Assembly: GCA_002428965.1 (NCBI GenBank)
Contig: DIYI01000012.1
Coordinates: 471,948 to 535,947, forward strand
From: Jejuia sp. UBA6058
GTDB taxonomy: Bacteria; Bacteroidota; Bacteroidia; Flavobacteriales; Flavobacteriaceae
Direction: 5' to 3'
Length of the DNA stretch: 64,000 bases
The notes beneath the pieces were generated by a model. That model did not search any database. It worked only from the letters and a program-made list of their open reading frames with translations, and was not told the origin of the DNA. Below, piece after piece: positions 36,098-45,095 of the stretch; within the stretch, counting starts at the first letter, position 1, and each line of letters begins with the position of its first letter. A program made the position numbers and the translations under genes.

Positions 36098-36157
36098 GGA
36101 TTGAATTTTTGGGCAAAACTAAGAAATAATACTATTGTTCAGAAATCTAAGGTAGTT

Positions 36158-37285
36158 TTAGCGCTTTACAACTCGCTCAATAACAGAGGTATTATTGTAA
36201 AAATTTACTTTTACCAAGTAAATCCCAGCACTAAATTTGTTCATGTCTACCTGTTTAATGTTACCAGAAAACAATAATGCCGATTGAATATTAAAAACCT
36301 CAACTTTCGATAAATTTTCGCATTGTATGTGTAATTTATTAGAGACTGGATTGGGATACAATGTGACTCTTGATTCTCTTTCTTCAGGTGCTGACAAAGT
36401 CGTGTCAGATGTTGCAAATGAAACTACTTTAGCATTGTCTGCAAATGGTATACTACCCACCATAAAAGAGAATGATTCAGAAGTGATTAAATATTCATTT
36501 ACCGAAGTATGTGTAATGCCTTCAATCTGTTCAAGGACTAATGAGGATAACATAGTTTGCGTATTTGTTCCTGAAAAAATAGTACTTCCTGTAAAATCCT
36601 CGCAAACCCAAACAAATGGAGACAAGGTTTGCGTATAACCAGATAAAAATAACTTATTAGAAAGTTCATTAAAAGTAGCTCCTGTAATTAAACCGCCTGT
36701 GCTTAAAGTAGTAGATTGTGCAGAAATAGCATAGGTTCCTGGAGTTTTCGAAATTAAATAAGCACTGGAAATACCATCTACCCAATTTTTACTTATTAAC
36801 ACCAATTCATTTGCGTTTAATGATATTAAAGCTTCAGCATCCCAAACCGTATTTTGTGGATTAGACGTAAAATCGGATTGATCTGCATAACTGAAATTAA
36901 TCACTTCGGCAGTTATGGATGTTGATGAATTAAAATCACTTTTCAGGATTTTATAAATCTTTAAATCAGTTCTTGTGCCATTATTATTGCCAAAATCTCC
37001 GATGTATATATACGTATCATCCTGCGCTACATCTTCCCAATCTACATTTGTAGCATTAGAAATTGTAATGATTCTAGAAATTGTTTCCGTATCTAAGGTA
37101 ACTTCATAAAGTTCGTTTTGTCCGCCGGAGTCATTATGTGTTACTAATTTTTTATCAACATAAATGGCTCCCGAAGATTCTGTAATAGTATTTGGTAAGT
37201 CAAATTCCTCTTGCACATTAGAAATTTGTGCATTACCGCATAACACATTAAAAAAGACGAGTGAAAAAGCTAGGTGTTGTTTCAT
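36158..37285 (-). CDS. T9SS-exported beta-propeller-like protein
   Basis: 375 residues. A signal peptide (LAFSLVFFNVLCGNAQ) and a C-terminal type A sorting domain (about 305-375, LYPNPVSNKLHIQC ... FSAGIYLVKVNF...ERVVKR) mark it for secretion through the type IX system. The middle has repeated WD/YIYIGDFGNNNG-type blades, and resembles proteins that compute nothing catalytic but bind ligands; I recognise no enzyme motif. Monocistronic, divergent from the Lgt-like gene by 67 bp. Confidence 0.8.
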   Translation of the reverse strand: MKQHLAFSLVFFNVLCGNAQISNVQEEFDLPNTITESSGAIYVDKKLVTHNDSGGQNELYEVTLDTETISRIITISNATNVDWEDVAQDDTYIYIGDFGNNNGTRTDLKIYKILKSDFNSSTSITAEVINFSYADQSDFTSNPQNTVWDAEALISLNANELVLISKNWVDGISSAYLISKTPGTYAISAQSTTLSTGGLITGATFNELSNKLFLSGYTQTLSPFVWVCEDFTGSTIFSGTNTQTMLSSLVLEQIEGITHTSVNEYLITSESFSFMVGSIPFADNAKVVSFATSDTTLSAPEERESRVTLYPNPVSNKLHIQCENLSKVEVFNIQSALLFSGNIKQVDMNKFSAGIYLVKVNFYNNTSVIERVVKR

Positions 37286-37352
37286 TGTGGTATCTTGGTT
37301 GGGATATCAAAGTTAATTTAAAAATTGTATCTCCAAAATAATTTCTAGTCCA

Positions 37353-38111
37353 TTGCAAATACCCTTTGAGCCTGAAGTTTTGGGCTATAAAATAAACATC
37401 CACTTGATTTTAGAATATCTCGCCTTTTTTGTGGCGTTTCGATATTATGTGGTGCTAAGGCGAAAAAGTAAAGATCATATTTCCTCTAATAACCGCTTAT
37501 CCATTATTCTTGGGGCTGCTCTAGGGGCTTTGATTGGCTCGCGCGTGGTGGGGATTTTGGAAAATCCTGCGTTTGATTGGTCGCAACACAGTATTATTCA
37601 ATTATTGAATACCAAAACCATTATGGGCGGATTGTTTGGTGGGCTTTTAGGAGTGGAAATCGCCAAAAAAATAATTGGTGAAACCCAATCTTCAGGTGAT
37701 CTGTTTGTGTTTCCCATTATTCTCGGGATTTTCATTGGGCGTATAGGGTGCTTTTTATCGGGCATCAATGAATTTACTTATGGTAAGGAAACCGACTTTT
37801 TTATGGGGATGGATTTGGGTGATGGTGTACTGCGACATCCCACATCTTTATATGAATTGGTGTTTTTAATTCTACTTTTTCTTAGTTTGAAATGGCTCCA
37901 AAAACATCGAAAATTACCCAATGGCGACCTGTTTAAATGGTTTATGATTTTATACTTCGGATTTCGATTTTGTATTGAATTTTTAAAACCAAATGTATTT
38001 TTTGTTTTTGGGTTGAGTACGATTCAAATTTTATGTGTAGTTTGTTGGGTGTATTATTGGAGAGTAATTGCTGATAAGATTAAAAGATTTTTTGTCTTGT
38101 TTGTAAAATAA
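37353..38111 (+). CDS. Lgt-like membrane protein (prolipoprotein diacylglyceryl transferase family)
   Basis: 252 residues, about seven membrane helices. The start is taken as TTG 37353 because an in-frame stop lies at 37314 and no ATG gives an intact first helix. Lgt landmarks survive (GGLFGG near 90, GRIGCFLSGINEF near 128-140, HPTSLYE near 157), but the classic GRxGNFxNxE becomes GRIGCFLSG, with both Asn replaced. It is therefore probably a paralogue with altered or unknown activity rather than the housekeeping Lgt. Monocistronic. Confidence 0.8.
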   Translation: MQIPFEPEVLGYKINIHLILEYLAFFVAFRYYVVLRRKSKDHISSNNRLSIILGAALGALIGSRVVGILENPAFDWSQHSIIQLLNTKTIMGGLFGGLLGVEIAKKIIGETQSSGDLFVFPIILGIFIGRIGCFLSGINEFTYGKETDFFMGMDLGDGVLRHPTSLYELVFLILLFLSLKWLQKHRKLPNGDLFKWFMILYFGFRFCIEFLKPNVFFVFGLSTIQILCVVCWVYYWRVIADKIKRFFVLFVK

Positions 38112-38194
38112 TTGAACTTCTTTTATGGAGGATATAAAAGGTAGTAAGTATACACATTGAAACAGTTGCTCTTAAATTGAACCAATTATGATCT

Positions 38195-38959
38195 ATGATT
38201 AAATTCTATCGAAAAATTAGACAAAAATTACTTTCACAAGGAAAAACTGGAAAGTACTTTAAATATGCAATAGGAGAAATAGTTCTTATTGTTATTGGAA
38301 TTTTAGTAGCCCTCTCAATAAACAATTGGAATGAAAAACGAAAAAATCAAGAACTAGAGGAAAATATCTTAAGAGGGATAAAAAACGATTTCCAAGAGAC
38401 GATTGACAGGCTCAACGTTACGATTAAAAACCAAAAAGAAGTAGTTCGCTGGAGTATAGCCTTGTCTAATCTAATTGAGAAAGAAATGTCTATAGAGAAA
38501 AGTGATTCTATTGACTTTTATTATTCCTATGGAGCATTATCTTACTATCGAGTAGAACCTGTTTTGGGAACTTATGACGCATTAATTGGATCTGGTAATA
38601 CTTCAATAATTAGAAATAAAGAATTATTAAATTCACTTTCTCAATTTTCAGCAATTACTAAGCTAGAATTTGAAGATGAAACTGCAAGTATGGATTTACT
38701 AAAATTAATTCAAGAAAGCACAAATGAGTATGCTTATATATTGTTGCCAAATTTCTATAGGCAAAATTTAGGGCTTGAACGAACTTACAGTGAAGAAGAA
38801 AAGAGAGGTGCAATTAAAAAATTGATTACAAATAAGGCTTTCTTATCCTATTTACTTGAGAGGATTAACTATGAAGAAAATAGACTGACAAGGCAAAAAA
38901 CATTATTAAAATTTGCTTCTGAAGTACTTGCCCAAATAGAAACTAATCAATATGAATAA
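38195..38959 (+). CDS. DUF6090-type membrane-anchored protein
   Basis: 254 residues. The N-terminus MIKFYRKIRQKLL...GKTGKYFKYAIGEIVLIVIGILVALSINNWNEKRK is the hallmark of a family I know as DUF6090, frequent and multicopy in flavobacteria: a short basic leader and one membrane helix (about 28-45), then a helical extramembrane domain (about 50-254). Function unknown. It is preceded by an 83-bp gap and followed by 188 bp of gene-free sequence. Confidence 0.75.
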   Translation: MIKFYRKIRQKLLSQGKTGKYFKYAIGEIVLIVIGILVALSINNWNEKRKNQELEENILRGIKNDFQETIDRLNVTIKNQKEVVRWSIALSNLIEKEMSIEKSDSIDFYYSYGALSYYRVEPVLGTYDALIGSGNTSIIRNKELLNSLSQFSAITKLEFEDETASMDLLKLIQESTNEYAYILLPNFYRQNLGLERTYSEEEKRGAIKKLITNKAFLSYLLERINYEENRLTRQKTLLKFASEVLAQIETNQYE

Positions 38960-39147
38960 AAACGGAAAGATACGTTTTATAAAACGGCTCCATATTCAGG
39001 ACAATTAAATGGTATTGAGTGCTAATAAAGCATAAGAAACTACCACAATAATAACTTTCCCAACTTAATCACGTAGAGCATCCATAAAACCAAAAACCAT
39101 AAGATAACTAGTTCAAAAAGCATTGGATAATAAAAAGCTAAAAAACC

Positions 39148-39777
39148 ATGACCGTGATAAATCAACTTTCATCATCACAAGGACAAAAAGGGAATGACGC
39201 GAATATTGCTTTAGCTGAAGACATTGCCAAAACTGAAAATAGCGATGCCATTAAAGAGCTGGTTAACAATCTTGAAAACAAGGACAAAAAAATACAAGCC
39301 GATTGCATAAAAACACTTTATGAAACCGCTTATATAAAACCTGTTTTGATTGCGGATTATTATTCTGAGTTTTTGAGGCTATTGTCCAGCAAAAACAATA
39401 GATTGGTTTGGGGAGGCATGATTGCGCTATCCACCATTGCAGATTTGAAACTCAAGGAATTATTTGAGTCTATAGACTTGATTTCTGATACGGTAAATAA
39501 AGGTTCGGTGATAACGGTGGATGCTGGCGTTCAGATATTTGCAAAACTGAATGTACATCCAGAGTATCAGGACAAAATTGAAAACTTATTGACCGACCTG
39601 CTTTGGAAATGCCCCATAAAACAATTGCCTCAGTATATGGAGAAGTCGACTGTTTCGATAAGCAAACATAATAAAGAGATTTACCAAAGGATTATCACTG
39701 AACGCAAAGTGGAATGTGAAAAAGAGTCGCAAGTAAAACGACTTGACAAAGTGTTAAAACAGATGGAGAAGCTATAA
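39148..39777 (+). CDS. HEAT-repeat-like protein of unknown function
   Basis: 209 residues with no signal peptide or membrane segment. The helix pairs SDAIKELVNNLENKDKKIQADCIKTLYETAYIKP and FLRLLSSKNNRLVWGGMIALSTIADLKLKELFESIDLI look like HEAT repeats, which typically mediate protein-protein contact. Lys/Glu-rich C-terminal helix. Monocistronic; a mosaic repeat follows directly. I do not recognise a more specific family. Confidence 0.6.
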   Translation: MTVINQLSSSQGQKGNDANIALAEDIAKTENSDAIKELVNNLENKDKKIQADCIKTLYETAYIKPVLIADYYSEFLRLLSSKNNRLVWGGMIALSTIADLKLKELFESIDLISDTVNKGSVITVDAGVQIFAKLNVHPEYQDKIENLLTDLLWKCPIKQLPQYMEKSTVSISKHNKEIYQRIITERKVECEKESQVKRLDKVLKQMEKL

Positions 39778-39790
39778 AGTTAGCAAACAC

Positions 39791-40026
39791 GACCGCGTTA
39801 GGGATTGCAGCGGCATCCTTTTTTGTGCTGGGGAATAGGCCGTCATTACGAGGAGGCACGACGAAGTAATCTCTTTGAATGAGGAGATTGCTTCACTGAG
39901 TTCGCAATGACGTTAGAATTAAGAAACAAAAAAGATATAGCGGAAAGCCCGACCCGAGGATGAATGTGCAATGTTTCAGACGCATGTAACATCGAGGGTA
40001 ACCTGCCGGCAGGCAGGCAGGCGCCC
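39791..40026 (+). repeat. Intergenic mosaic repeat, copy 3, with nested insert
   Basis: The flank CGCGTTAGGGATTG is followed by the left core (39803-39820) and the right core (39938-39953). The middle contains a nested palindromic unit (39841-39912), and the right side ends in CCTGCCGGCAGG followed by CAGG-type repetition (40012-40022). The element ends about 16 bp before the radical SAM gene and so probably contains or borders its promoter. Confidence 0.75.
39841..39912. repeat. Nested inverted repeat inside copy 3
   Basis: The ends are inverted: CGTCATTACGAGGAGG at the left and TTCGCAATGACG at the right, with AATCTC/GAGATT inside. A fragment of the same unit (CGATTGCCACGTCGCT...CGCAATGACG) is in copy 4 (44232-44265). 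Confidence 0.7.
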
Positions 40027-40042
40027 AAATAAAAATTAAACT

Positions 40043-41437
40043 ATGCCAACGAGAAAATATACGTATTACGATTTTACCCTGAGCTTGTGCCCTGAGTGTT
40101 TACAGCGTGTGGATGCGAAAATTGTGTTTGAAAATGGGAAGGTGTATATGCTGAAGCGTTGCTCGGTGCACGGGAATTCTAAGGTATTGATTGCGGACGA
40201 TATTGATTATTACAAAAACATACGGAACTACAATAAGCCGAGTGAAACGCCGTATACGTTTAACACGAAAACGCATTATGGGTGTCCGTATGATTGTGGA
40301 TTGTGTCCGGACCATGAGCAGCACTCCTGCCTTACGGTGGTTGAGGTGACAGACCGTTGCAATTTGACCTGCCCTACCTGTTATGCAGGGTCTTCACCAA
40401 CGTATGGTAGGCATCGTACTTTGGAGGAGATTAAGACAATGTTGGACACGATTGTACGAAACGAAAAAGAACCTGATGTGGTGCAGATTTCGGGCGGGGA
40501 ACCGACGATTCATCCACAGTTTTGGGATATTCTGGACTATGCAAAGTCGCTACCTATTCGGCATTTGATGCTGAACACCAACGGGATAAAAATTGCCAAG
40601 GATTTTGAATTTGCTAAACGCCTAAAAACCTATGCGCCAGATTTTGAAATCTATTTACAGTTTGATTCTTTTGAGAATTCGGTATTGCAAGAATTACGTG
40701 GTGCGGATTTGTGGGATATTAGGGCTCAAGCTTTAGAAAATTTGAACGCGTTGAATTTATCGACCACCTTGGTGGTTACTTTGCAAAAGGGGCTGAATGA
40801 TGGAGAAATCGGGAAAATTATTGACTTTGCATTGCAACAAAAATGTGTGCGTGGGGTAACGTTTCAGCCGACTCAGATCGCGGGACGTTTGGATAATTTT
40901 AATCCTGAAACGGATAGAATGACGCTCACCGAAGTCCGACGAAAAATAATGGAACAAACGGATATTTTTACTTCGGACGATTTATTGCCTGTGCCTTGTA
41001 ACCCTGATGCTTTGGTAATGGGTTATGCGCTGAAACTGGATGGTGAGGTGTTTCCGTTAACACGTTACATCAACCCTAACGATTTACTCGACAACAGCAA
41101 AAACACCATTATCTACGAACAGGATGAGCAACTTCATGGAAAGATGATTGAGCTGTTCAGTACAGGAAACTCGGTGGAAGTTGCCGAGGAAAACCTAAAA
41201 AGCATTATGTGCTGCTTGCCAAATATTGATGCGCCAAATCTGGGTTACGATAATTTATTTCGTATTATTATCATGCAATTTATTGATGCTTACAACTTTG
41301 ATGTGCGCGCCATAAAAAAATCTTGCGTGCATATTGTGGATAAGGACAATAAGATTATTCCGTTTGAAACGATGAATTTGTTGTATCGAGATGATAAGCG
41401 GACGCGATTGGAGGAATTAAAAAATGAAAGTACATAA
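40043..41437 (+). CDS. Radical SAM protein of the MJ0619/Tes-like family
   Basis: 464 residues. N-terminal extra cysteines C16, C19 and C40 (CPEC, LKRCSVHG) and a second set C81, C85, C88, C96 (GCPYDCGLCPDHEQHSC) precede the radical SAM motif C106-x3-C110-x2-C113 (DRCNLTCPTC), then GGEPT. This layout matches the archaeal MJ0619 lineage that includes tetraether synthase (Tes) and a pterin methyltransferase assignment. The protein may bind several Fe-S clusters. The C-terminal half lacks a recognisable SPASM repeat. Function in this organism is unknown; lipid or cofactor modification is a guess. Codon use is visibly G/C-richer (many gcg, acg, ggg) than neighbouring genes. Two small membrane protein genes follow within 2 bp and 10 bp. 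Confidence 0.8.
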   Translation: MPTRKYTYYDFTLSLCPECLQRVDAKIVFENGKVYMLKRCSVHGNSKVLIADDIDYYKNIRNYNKPSETPYTFNTKTHYGCPYDCGLCPDHEQHSCLTVVEVTDRCNLTCPTCYAGSSPTYGRHRTLEEIKTMLDTIVRNEKEPDVVQISGGEPTIHPQFWDILDYAKSLPIRHLMLNTNGIKIAKDFEFAKRLKTYAPDFEIYLQFDSFENSVLQELRGADLWDIRAQALENLNALNLSTTLVVTLQKGLNDGEIGKIIDFALQQKCVRGVTFQPTQIAGRLDNFNPETDRMTLTEVRRKIMEQTDIFTSDDLLPVPCNPDALVMGYALKLDGEVFPLTRYINPNDLLDNSKNTIIYEQDEQLHGKMIELFSTGNSVEVAEENLKSIMCCLPNIDAPNLGYDNLFRIIIMQFIDAYNFDVRAIKKSCVHIVDKDNKIIPFETMNLLYRDDKRTRLEELKNEST

Positions 41438-41439
41438 AT

Positions 41440-41637
41440 ATGTTTTTAATTGAACTTGATGGCTTAGGACTTCTAATTTTATTATGGCTTTTCGTTGCCT
41501 TTGGAGTTCCTTTAATTCTCCTCATTATTGGAATTTCTTTGAGAAATAAAAACAAGAAAAAATCAAAAGGTTTTCTTATAGCAGCAGCGGTTTACGTACT
41601 GATTGGTCTTGGCATTTGTGGAAGTATGATGATTTAA
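41440..41637 (+). CDS. Small two-helix membrane protein (tandem copy A)
   Basis: 65 residues: helix 1 (about 8-30, LGLLILLWLFVAFGVPLILLIIG), a basic turn (RNKNKKKSKG) and helix 2 (about 44-62). It aligns along most of its length with the next gene (GISLRNKNKKKSK vs GFSIRGKNKKAAK; LGICGSMM vs LGICGAMM). It starts 2 bp after the radical SAM stop, so it is probably in the same operon. Function unknown. Confidence 0.7.
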   Translation: MFLIELDGLGLLILLWLFVAFGVPLILLIIGISLRNKNKKKSKGFLIAAAVYVLIGLGICGSMMI

Positions 41638-41647
41638 AAGTTTATAT

Positions 41648-41857
41648 ATGATTTTGCTTTTAAGCCCAAATATGGATTTTACAGGTTTGTTCATTATCAT
41701 TTTATTGATCATGTTCGGGCCATCAATTTTGTTAACTATTATTGGATTTAGCATCCGAGGTAAAAACAAAAAAGCCGCCAAAGTATTGTTTATTATTGCT
41801 GTAGTTTACTTGATTATCAGCCTAGGTATTTGTGGTGCGATGATGGCTGGATTTTAA
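41648..41857 (+). CDS. Small two-helix membrane protein (tandem copy B)
   Basis: 69 residues, or 61 if it begins at the internal Met (MDFTGLFI, 41672). Same plan as copy A: hydrophobic helix, basic RGKNKKAAK turn, hydrophobic helix ending [11 protein letters not shown]. Its 3' end overlaps the convergent DUF4345 gene by 36 bp. Function unknown; a tandem duplication of the preceding gene. Confidence 0.68.
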   Translation: MILLLSPNMDFTGLFIIILLIMFGPSILLTIIGFSIRGKNKKAAKVLFIIAVVYLIISLGICGAMMAGF

Positions 41858-42223
41858 TACCCAAAGTCCGTAAAACCCTAATATTAATTCGCCGAAGGTT
41901 CCAAAAATGTATGCAAACGTTGGTGTACCGTCGATTACCAAACTTAACAATCTTCCAAAGCCTAAACCCAGCATAAAAATCATGTTGCTTACCAAAGCCA
42001 GTTTTAAGTAATTCTTTCTAAAAAGACCCAAAACCCAAAGTATTGAAAAGCCTAAATACAAGCCCATGATGGCTTTAAATGCGTTGAGTTCATCAATAGT
42101 GTCCAAATGAATATCGAATTCTGAACTTGGATTGAAGCCGTATAAAAACGCAACAGGTACTACAATTAAAATCGAAATGATTAAATGTATTTTGGTAACG
42201 ATTCCTGATTTAGTGGTTGCCAT
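41822..42223 (-). CDS. DUF4345-like membrane protein
   Basis: 133 residues, four predicted helices. The conserved core [51 protein letters not shown] matches what I know as DUF4345. Function unknown. Divergent from lepA by 117 bp. Confidence 0.75.
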   Translation of the reverse strand: MATTKSGIVTKIHLIISILIVVPVAFLYGFNPSSEFDIHLDTIDELNAFKAIMGLYLGFSILWVLGLFRKNYLKLALVSNMIFMLGLGFGRLLSLVIDGTPTFAYIFGTFGELILGFYGLWVLKSSHHRTTNT

Positions 42224-42303
42224 AGATTGTGTGTGCTTCTATTCAAAAATAATGAAGAAATTTTTGCTGTGCGATTTCGGCTCACTCTCACCGAAAAAAC
42301 AGC

Positions 42304-42311
42304 TATATTTG
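42304..42311 (+). promoter_or_regulatory. Candidate -7 box for lepA
   Basis: TATATTTG fits TAnnTTTG exactly, 29 bp before the lepA ATG. It lies inside the longer upstream open frame, which supports rejecting the upstream start. A -33 TTG is not clear. Confidence 0.45.
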
Positions 42312-42340
42312 CAGCTTATATTCAAGGGTTAGACTACTTT

Positions 42341-44137
42341 ATGAAGAACATCAGAAATTTTTGCATTATTGCGCATATTGATCATGGTAAAAGTACGCTT
42401 GCAGACCGCTTATTAGATTATACAGGTTCGGTTACGGCAAGAGAAAAGCAGGATCAATTATTGGATAATATGGATTTGGAGCGCGAGCGTGGTATCACCA
42501 TAAAAAGTCACGCCATCCAAATGGACTATGAGTATGAAGGGGAAAAGTATGTTCTTAATTTAATTGATACTCCTGGTCACGTAGATTTCTCTTATGAAGT
42601 ATCGCGTTCCATTGCGGCATGTGAAGGTGCGTTGTTGATTGTTGATGCTGCTCAAAGCATTCAGGCGCAAACCATTTCTAACCTGTATTTGGCTCTAGAG
42701 AATGATTTAGAAATTATTCCTGTATTAAATAAAGTTGATTTACCTAGTGCCAATCCTGAAGAAGTTACTGATGATATTGTTGATTTATTAGGTTGTGATC
42801 CAGAAGAAGTGATTCATGCCAGTGGAAAAACAGGTTTTGGAGTTGATAACGTATTGGCTGCAATTATTGAACGTATTCCTGCTCCTGAAGGCAACCCAAA
42901 AGCGCCGCTACAAGCCTTAATTTTTGATTCGGTTTACAACACCTTCCGCGGTATTGAAACCTATTTTAGAGTGTTTAATGGTGAAATTAGAAAAGGACAA
43001 CACATAAAATTTGTTGCCACCGATAAAGACTATTATGCTGATGAGATTGGTACTTTAAAACTAAATCAAGTTGCAAAACAAACCGTAAAAGCTGGTGATG
43101 TTGGATATTTAATTACGGGCATAAAAACCGCAAAGGAAGTTAAAGTTGGTGATACAATTACCGATTTTGCAAAACCTACTCAAAATATAGTAGAAGGCTT
43201 TGAGGATGTAAAACCTATGGTATTTGCTGGTATTTATCCCGTTGATACCGAAGACTATGAAGAGCTTCGCGCCTCAATGGAAAAATTACAATTAAACGAT
43301 GCGTCTTTGGTATTTCAACCTGAAAGTTCTGCAGCATTAGGGTTTGGATTCCGTTGTGGATTTTTAGGTATGCTTCATATGGAAATCATCCAGGAGCGTT
43401 TGGAGCGCGAGTTTGATATGACAGTGATTACCACTGTACCTAACGTATCTTATTACGCCTACACCAATAAAGCACCTGATGAGATCATCATAGTAAATAA
43501 TCCGTCTGATTTACCTGAACCTTCTACTCTAAATCGTGTTGAAGAGCCATATATTAAGGCTACAATCATCACAAAATCCGATTTTGTGGGTAATGTAATG
43601 TCGCTTTGTATAGAAAAACGAGGCATTATTACCAATCAAACATATTTAACCACTGAACGTGTTGAATTAATTTTTGAAATGCCGTTAGCAGAAATCGTTT
43701 TTGATTTTTACGATAGATTAAAAACTGTTTCAAAAGGCTATGCGTCTTTTGATTATCACCCAATTGGTATGAAACAGTCGAAATTAGTGCGTTTAGACAT
43801 TTTATTGAATGCTCAACCCGTTGATGCGCTTTCTGCTTTAATTCACGCAGAAAACGCCCAAACCATTGGTAAAAAAATGTGTGAGAAATTAAAAGAACTC
43901 ATTCCTCGTCAGCAATTTGATATTCCTATTCAAGCCGCTATTGGTGCCAAAATTATTTCAAGAGAAACCGTGAAAGCACTTCGTAAGGACGTTACTGCTA
44001 AATGTTATGGTGGTGATATTTCACGTAAGCGCAAGCTTTTAGAAAAGCAGAAAAAAGGGAAAAAACGTATGCGACAAGTGGGTAACGTAGAGATTCCTCA
44101 ACAGGCGTTTATGGCGGTATTAAAGTTGAATGATTAA
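42341..44137 (+). CDS. lepA: Elongation factor 4 (LepA)
   Basis: Ribosome-bound GTPase affecting initiation and back-translocation. 598 residues from ATG 42341 ([25 protein letters not shown]), which is the family N-terminus; an upstream frame to 42227 would add 38 unrelated residues and cross a promoter-like box, so it is rejected. G1 [10 protein letters not shown]2 ERGITIKS, G3 DTPGHVDF, G4 NKVDL are all present, followed by domains II, III and V-like, and the LepA-specific C-terminal domain ending [25 protein letters not shown]. Monocistronic; a mosaic repeat follows. Confidence 0.96.
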   Translation: MKNIRNFCIIAHIDHGKSTLADRLLDYTGSVTAREKQDQLLDNMDLERERGITIKSHAIQMDYEYEGEKYVLNLIDTPGHVDFSYEVSRSIAACEGALLIVDAAQSIQAQTISNLYLALENDLEIIPVLNKVDLPSANPEEVTDDIVDLLGCDPEEVIHASGKTGFGVDNVLAAIIERIPAPEGNPKAPLQALIFDSVYNTFRGIETYFRVFNGEIRKGQHIKFVATDKDYYADEIGTLKLNQVAKQTVKAGDVGYLITGIKTAKEVKVGDTITDFAKPTQNIVEGFEDVKPMVFAGIYPVDTEDYEELRASMEKLQLNDASLVFQPESSAALGFGFRCGFLGMLHMEIIQERLEREFDMTVITTVPNVSYYAYTNKAPDEIIIVNNPSDLPEPSTLNRVEEPYIKATIITKSDFVGNVMSLCIEKRGIITNQTYLTTERVELIFEMPLAEIVFDFYDRLKTVSKGYASFDYHPIGMKQSKLVRLDILLNAQPVDALSALIHAENAQTIGKKMCEKLKELIPRQQFDIPIQAAIGAKIISRETVKALRKDVTAKCYGGDISRKRKLLEKQKKGKKRMRQVGNVEIPQQAFMAVLKLND

Positions 44138-44155
44138 GCACAGACTCTAGCAAAC

Positions 44156-44311
44156 AGGCGCGTTAGGGATTGTAGTGGCATCCTTTTTAAGGCTTTATTA
44201 TATAATCAATATTCTGTACAATTAATTTAAACGATTGCCACGTCGCTGCTCTCCTCGCAATGACGCCTTAAAAAGATATAACGGAAAGCCCGACCCCTTG
44301 TGGGTAACGCC
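44156..44311 (+). repeat. Intergenic mosaic repeat, copy 4
   Basis: The left flank GGCGCGTTAGGGATTG (44157-44172) and right end GGGTAACGCC (44302-44311) form an imperfect terminal inverted repeat. Between them are the left core (one change, GTAGTGGCATCC), a fragment of the nested unit found in copy 3, and the right core (one change, AACGGAAAGCCCGACC). It lies between convergent lepA and the LytTR regulator. Confidence 0.75.
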
Positions 44312-44318
44312 AAAAAAA

Positions 44319-45083
44319 TTATTGCTCTAACCACCTTCTAAAATCTGATGTTGTAGAAGAACTCGTCATTACTTTTTCTTTTACATTCGTCATTTTTATA
44401 AGCAAGCGGTTTTTAAAATGGCTTTCAATATTTTCGATATAATCGATGTTTATAATTTCGCTTCGGTTAATTTTGAAAAATTTTGTGGGCTGTAACTGTT
44501 GGTGAATGGTGCCTAAATTTTGGGAAATGGTATGTCGTTTTCCATCGCTATCTGTGGCGATACAAAAGTCTCCTGAAGCTTCAATAAGATTGATATCTGA
44601 TACGTTTAACAACTGAATACCTTTGGCTTTTTTTATAACAAAGCGCTTTTTGTAATTGGTGTGTTCTTCTTTTAAAGCAGATTTTAATTCGGTTATGGTT
44701 TTTTTATTCAACGTATTGTAATCGCCTTGTTGAAATAAGGCTTGGTACTTCTCTATAGCTTTTTTAAAATCTAATTTGGTATAGGGTTTTAAAATGTAGG
44801 CAATACCGTTGGTGTTAAAGGCTTGAAACAGATACTCGTCGTGGGCAGAACAAAATATGATTGGTGATGTTATTTCAATTTCATTGTACAAATCGAATGA
44901 AATACCATCTAACAATTGAATGTCTGATAGTATAAAATCGTATTGATTTTTCTGTAGAAATGCTTTTCCGTCTTTGTTGGATCTTGCCCAATCATGCGCT
45001 ACCTCTGTGTCAAAATATTCGTTTACAAAGGTTTGCAATTTTTTATAGGCTGGTATTTCGTCTTCTAAAATTAAAATTTTCAT
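44319..45083 (-). CDS. LytTR-family response regulator
   Basis: 254 residues from ATG 45083; an in-frame TTG at 45092 is less likely. Receiver domain 1-120 with phospho-acceptor D54 (ILSDIQLLDG), acidic pocket LEDE, and the Lys near 104 (ILKPYT). LytTR DNA-binding domain at about 150-254 (FVIKKAKGIQLLNVSDINLIEASGDFCIA...FFKINRSEIINIDYIENIE). Last gene of a four-gene operon, 12 bp after its LytS-type kinase. Confidence 0.93.
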   Translation of the reverse strand: MKILILEDEIPAYKKLQTFVNEYFDTEVAHDWARSNKDGKAFLQKNQYDFILSDIQLLDGISFDLYNEIEITSPIIFCSAHDEYLFQAFNTNGIAYILKPYTKLDFKKAIEKYQALFQQGDYNTLNKKTITELKSALKEEHTNYKKRFVIKKAKGIQLLNVSDINLIEASGDFCIATDSDGKRHTISQNLGTIHQQLQPTKFFKINRSEIINIDYIENIESHFKNRLLIKMTNVKEKVMTSSSTTSDFRRWLEQ

Positions 45084-45095
45084 ATCTCTCAAATC

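Noticed and set aside
39846..40028. 60-residue open frame on the reverse strand in the mosaic repeat
   Set aside because: It lies wholly within repeat copy 3 and its residues follow the palindromes.
42227..42340. 38-codon upstream extension of lepA
   Set aside because: It is not conserved in LepA, overlaps a -7-like box, and the family N-terminus starts at 42341.
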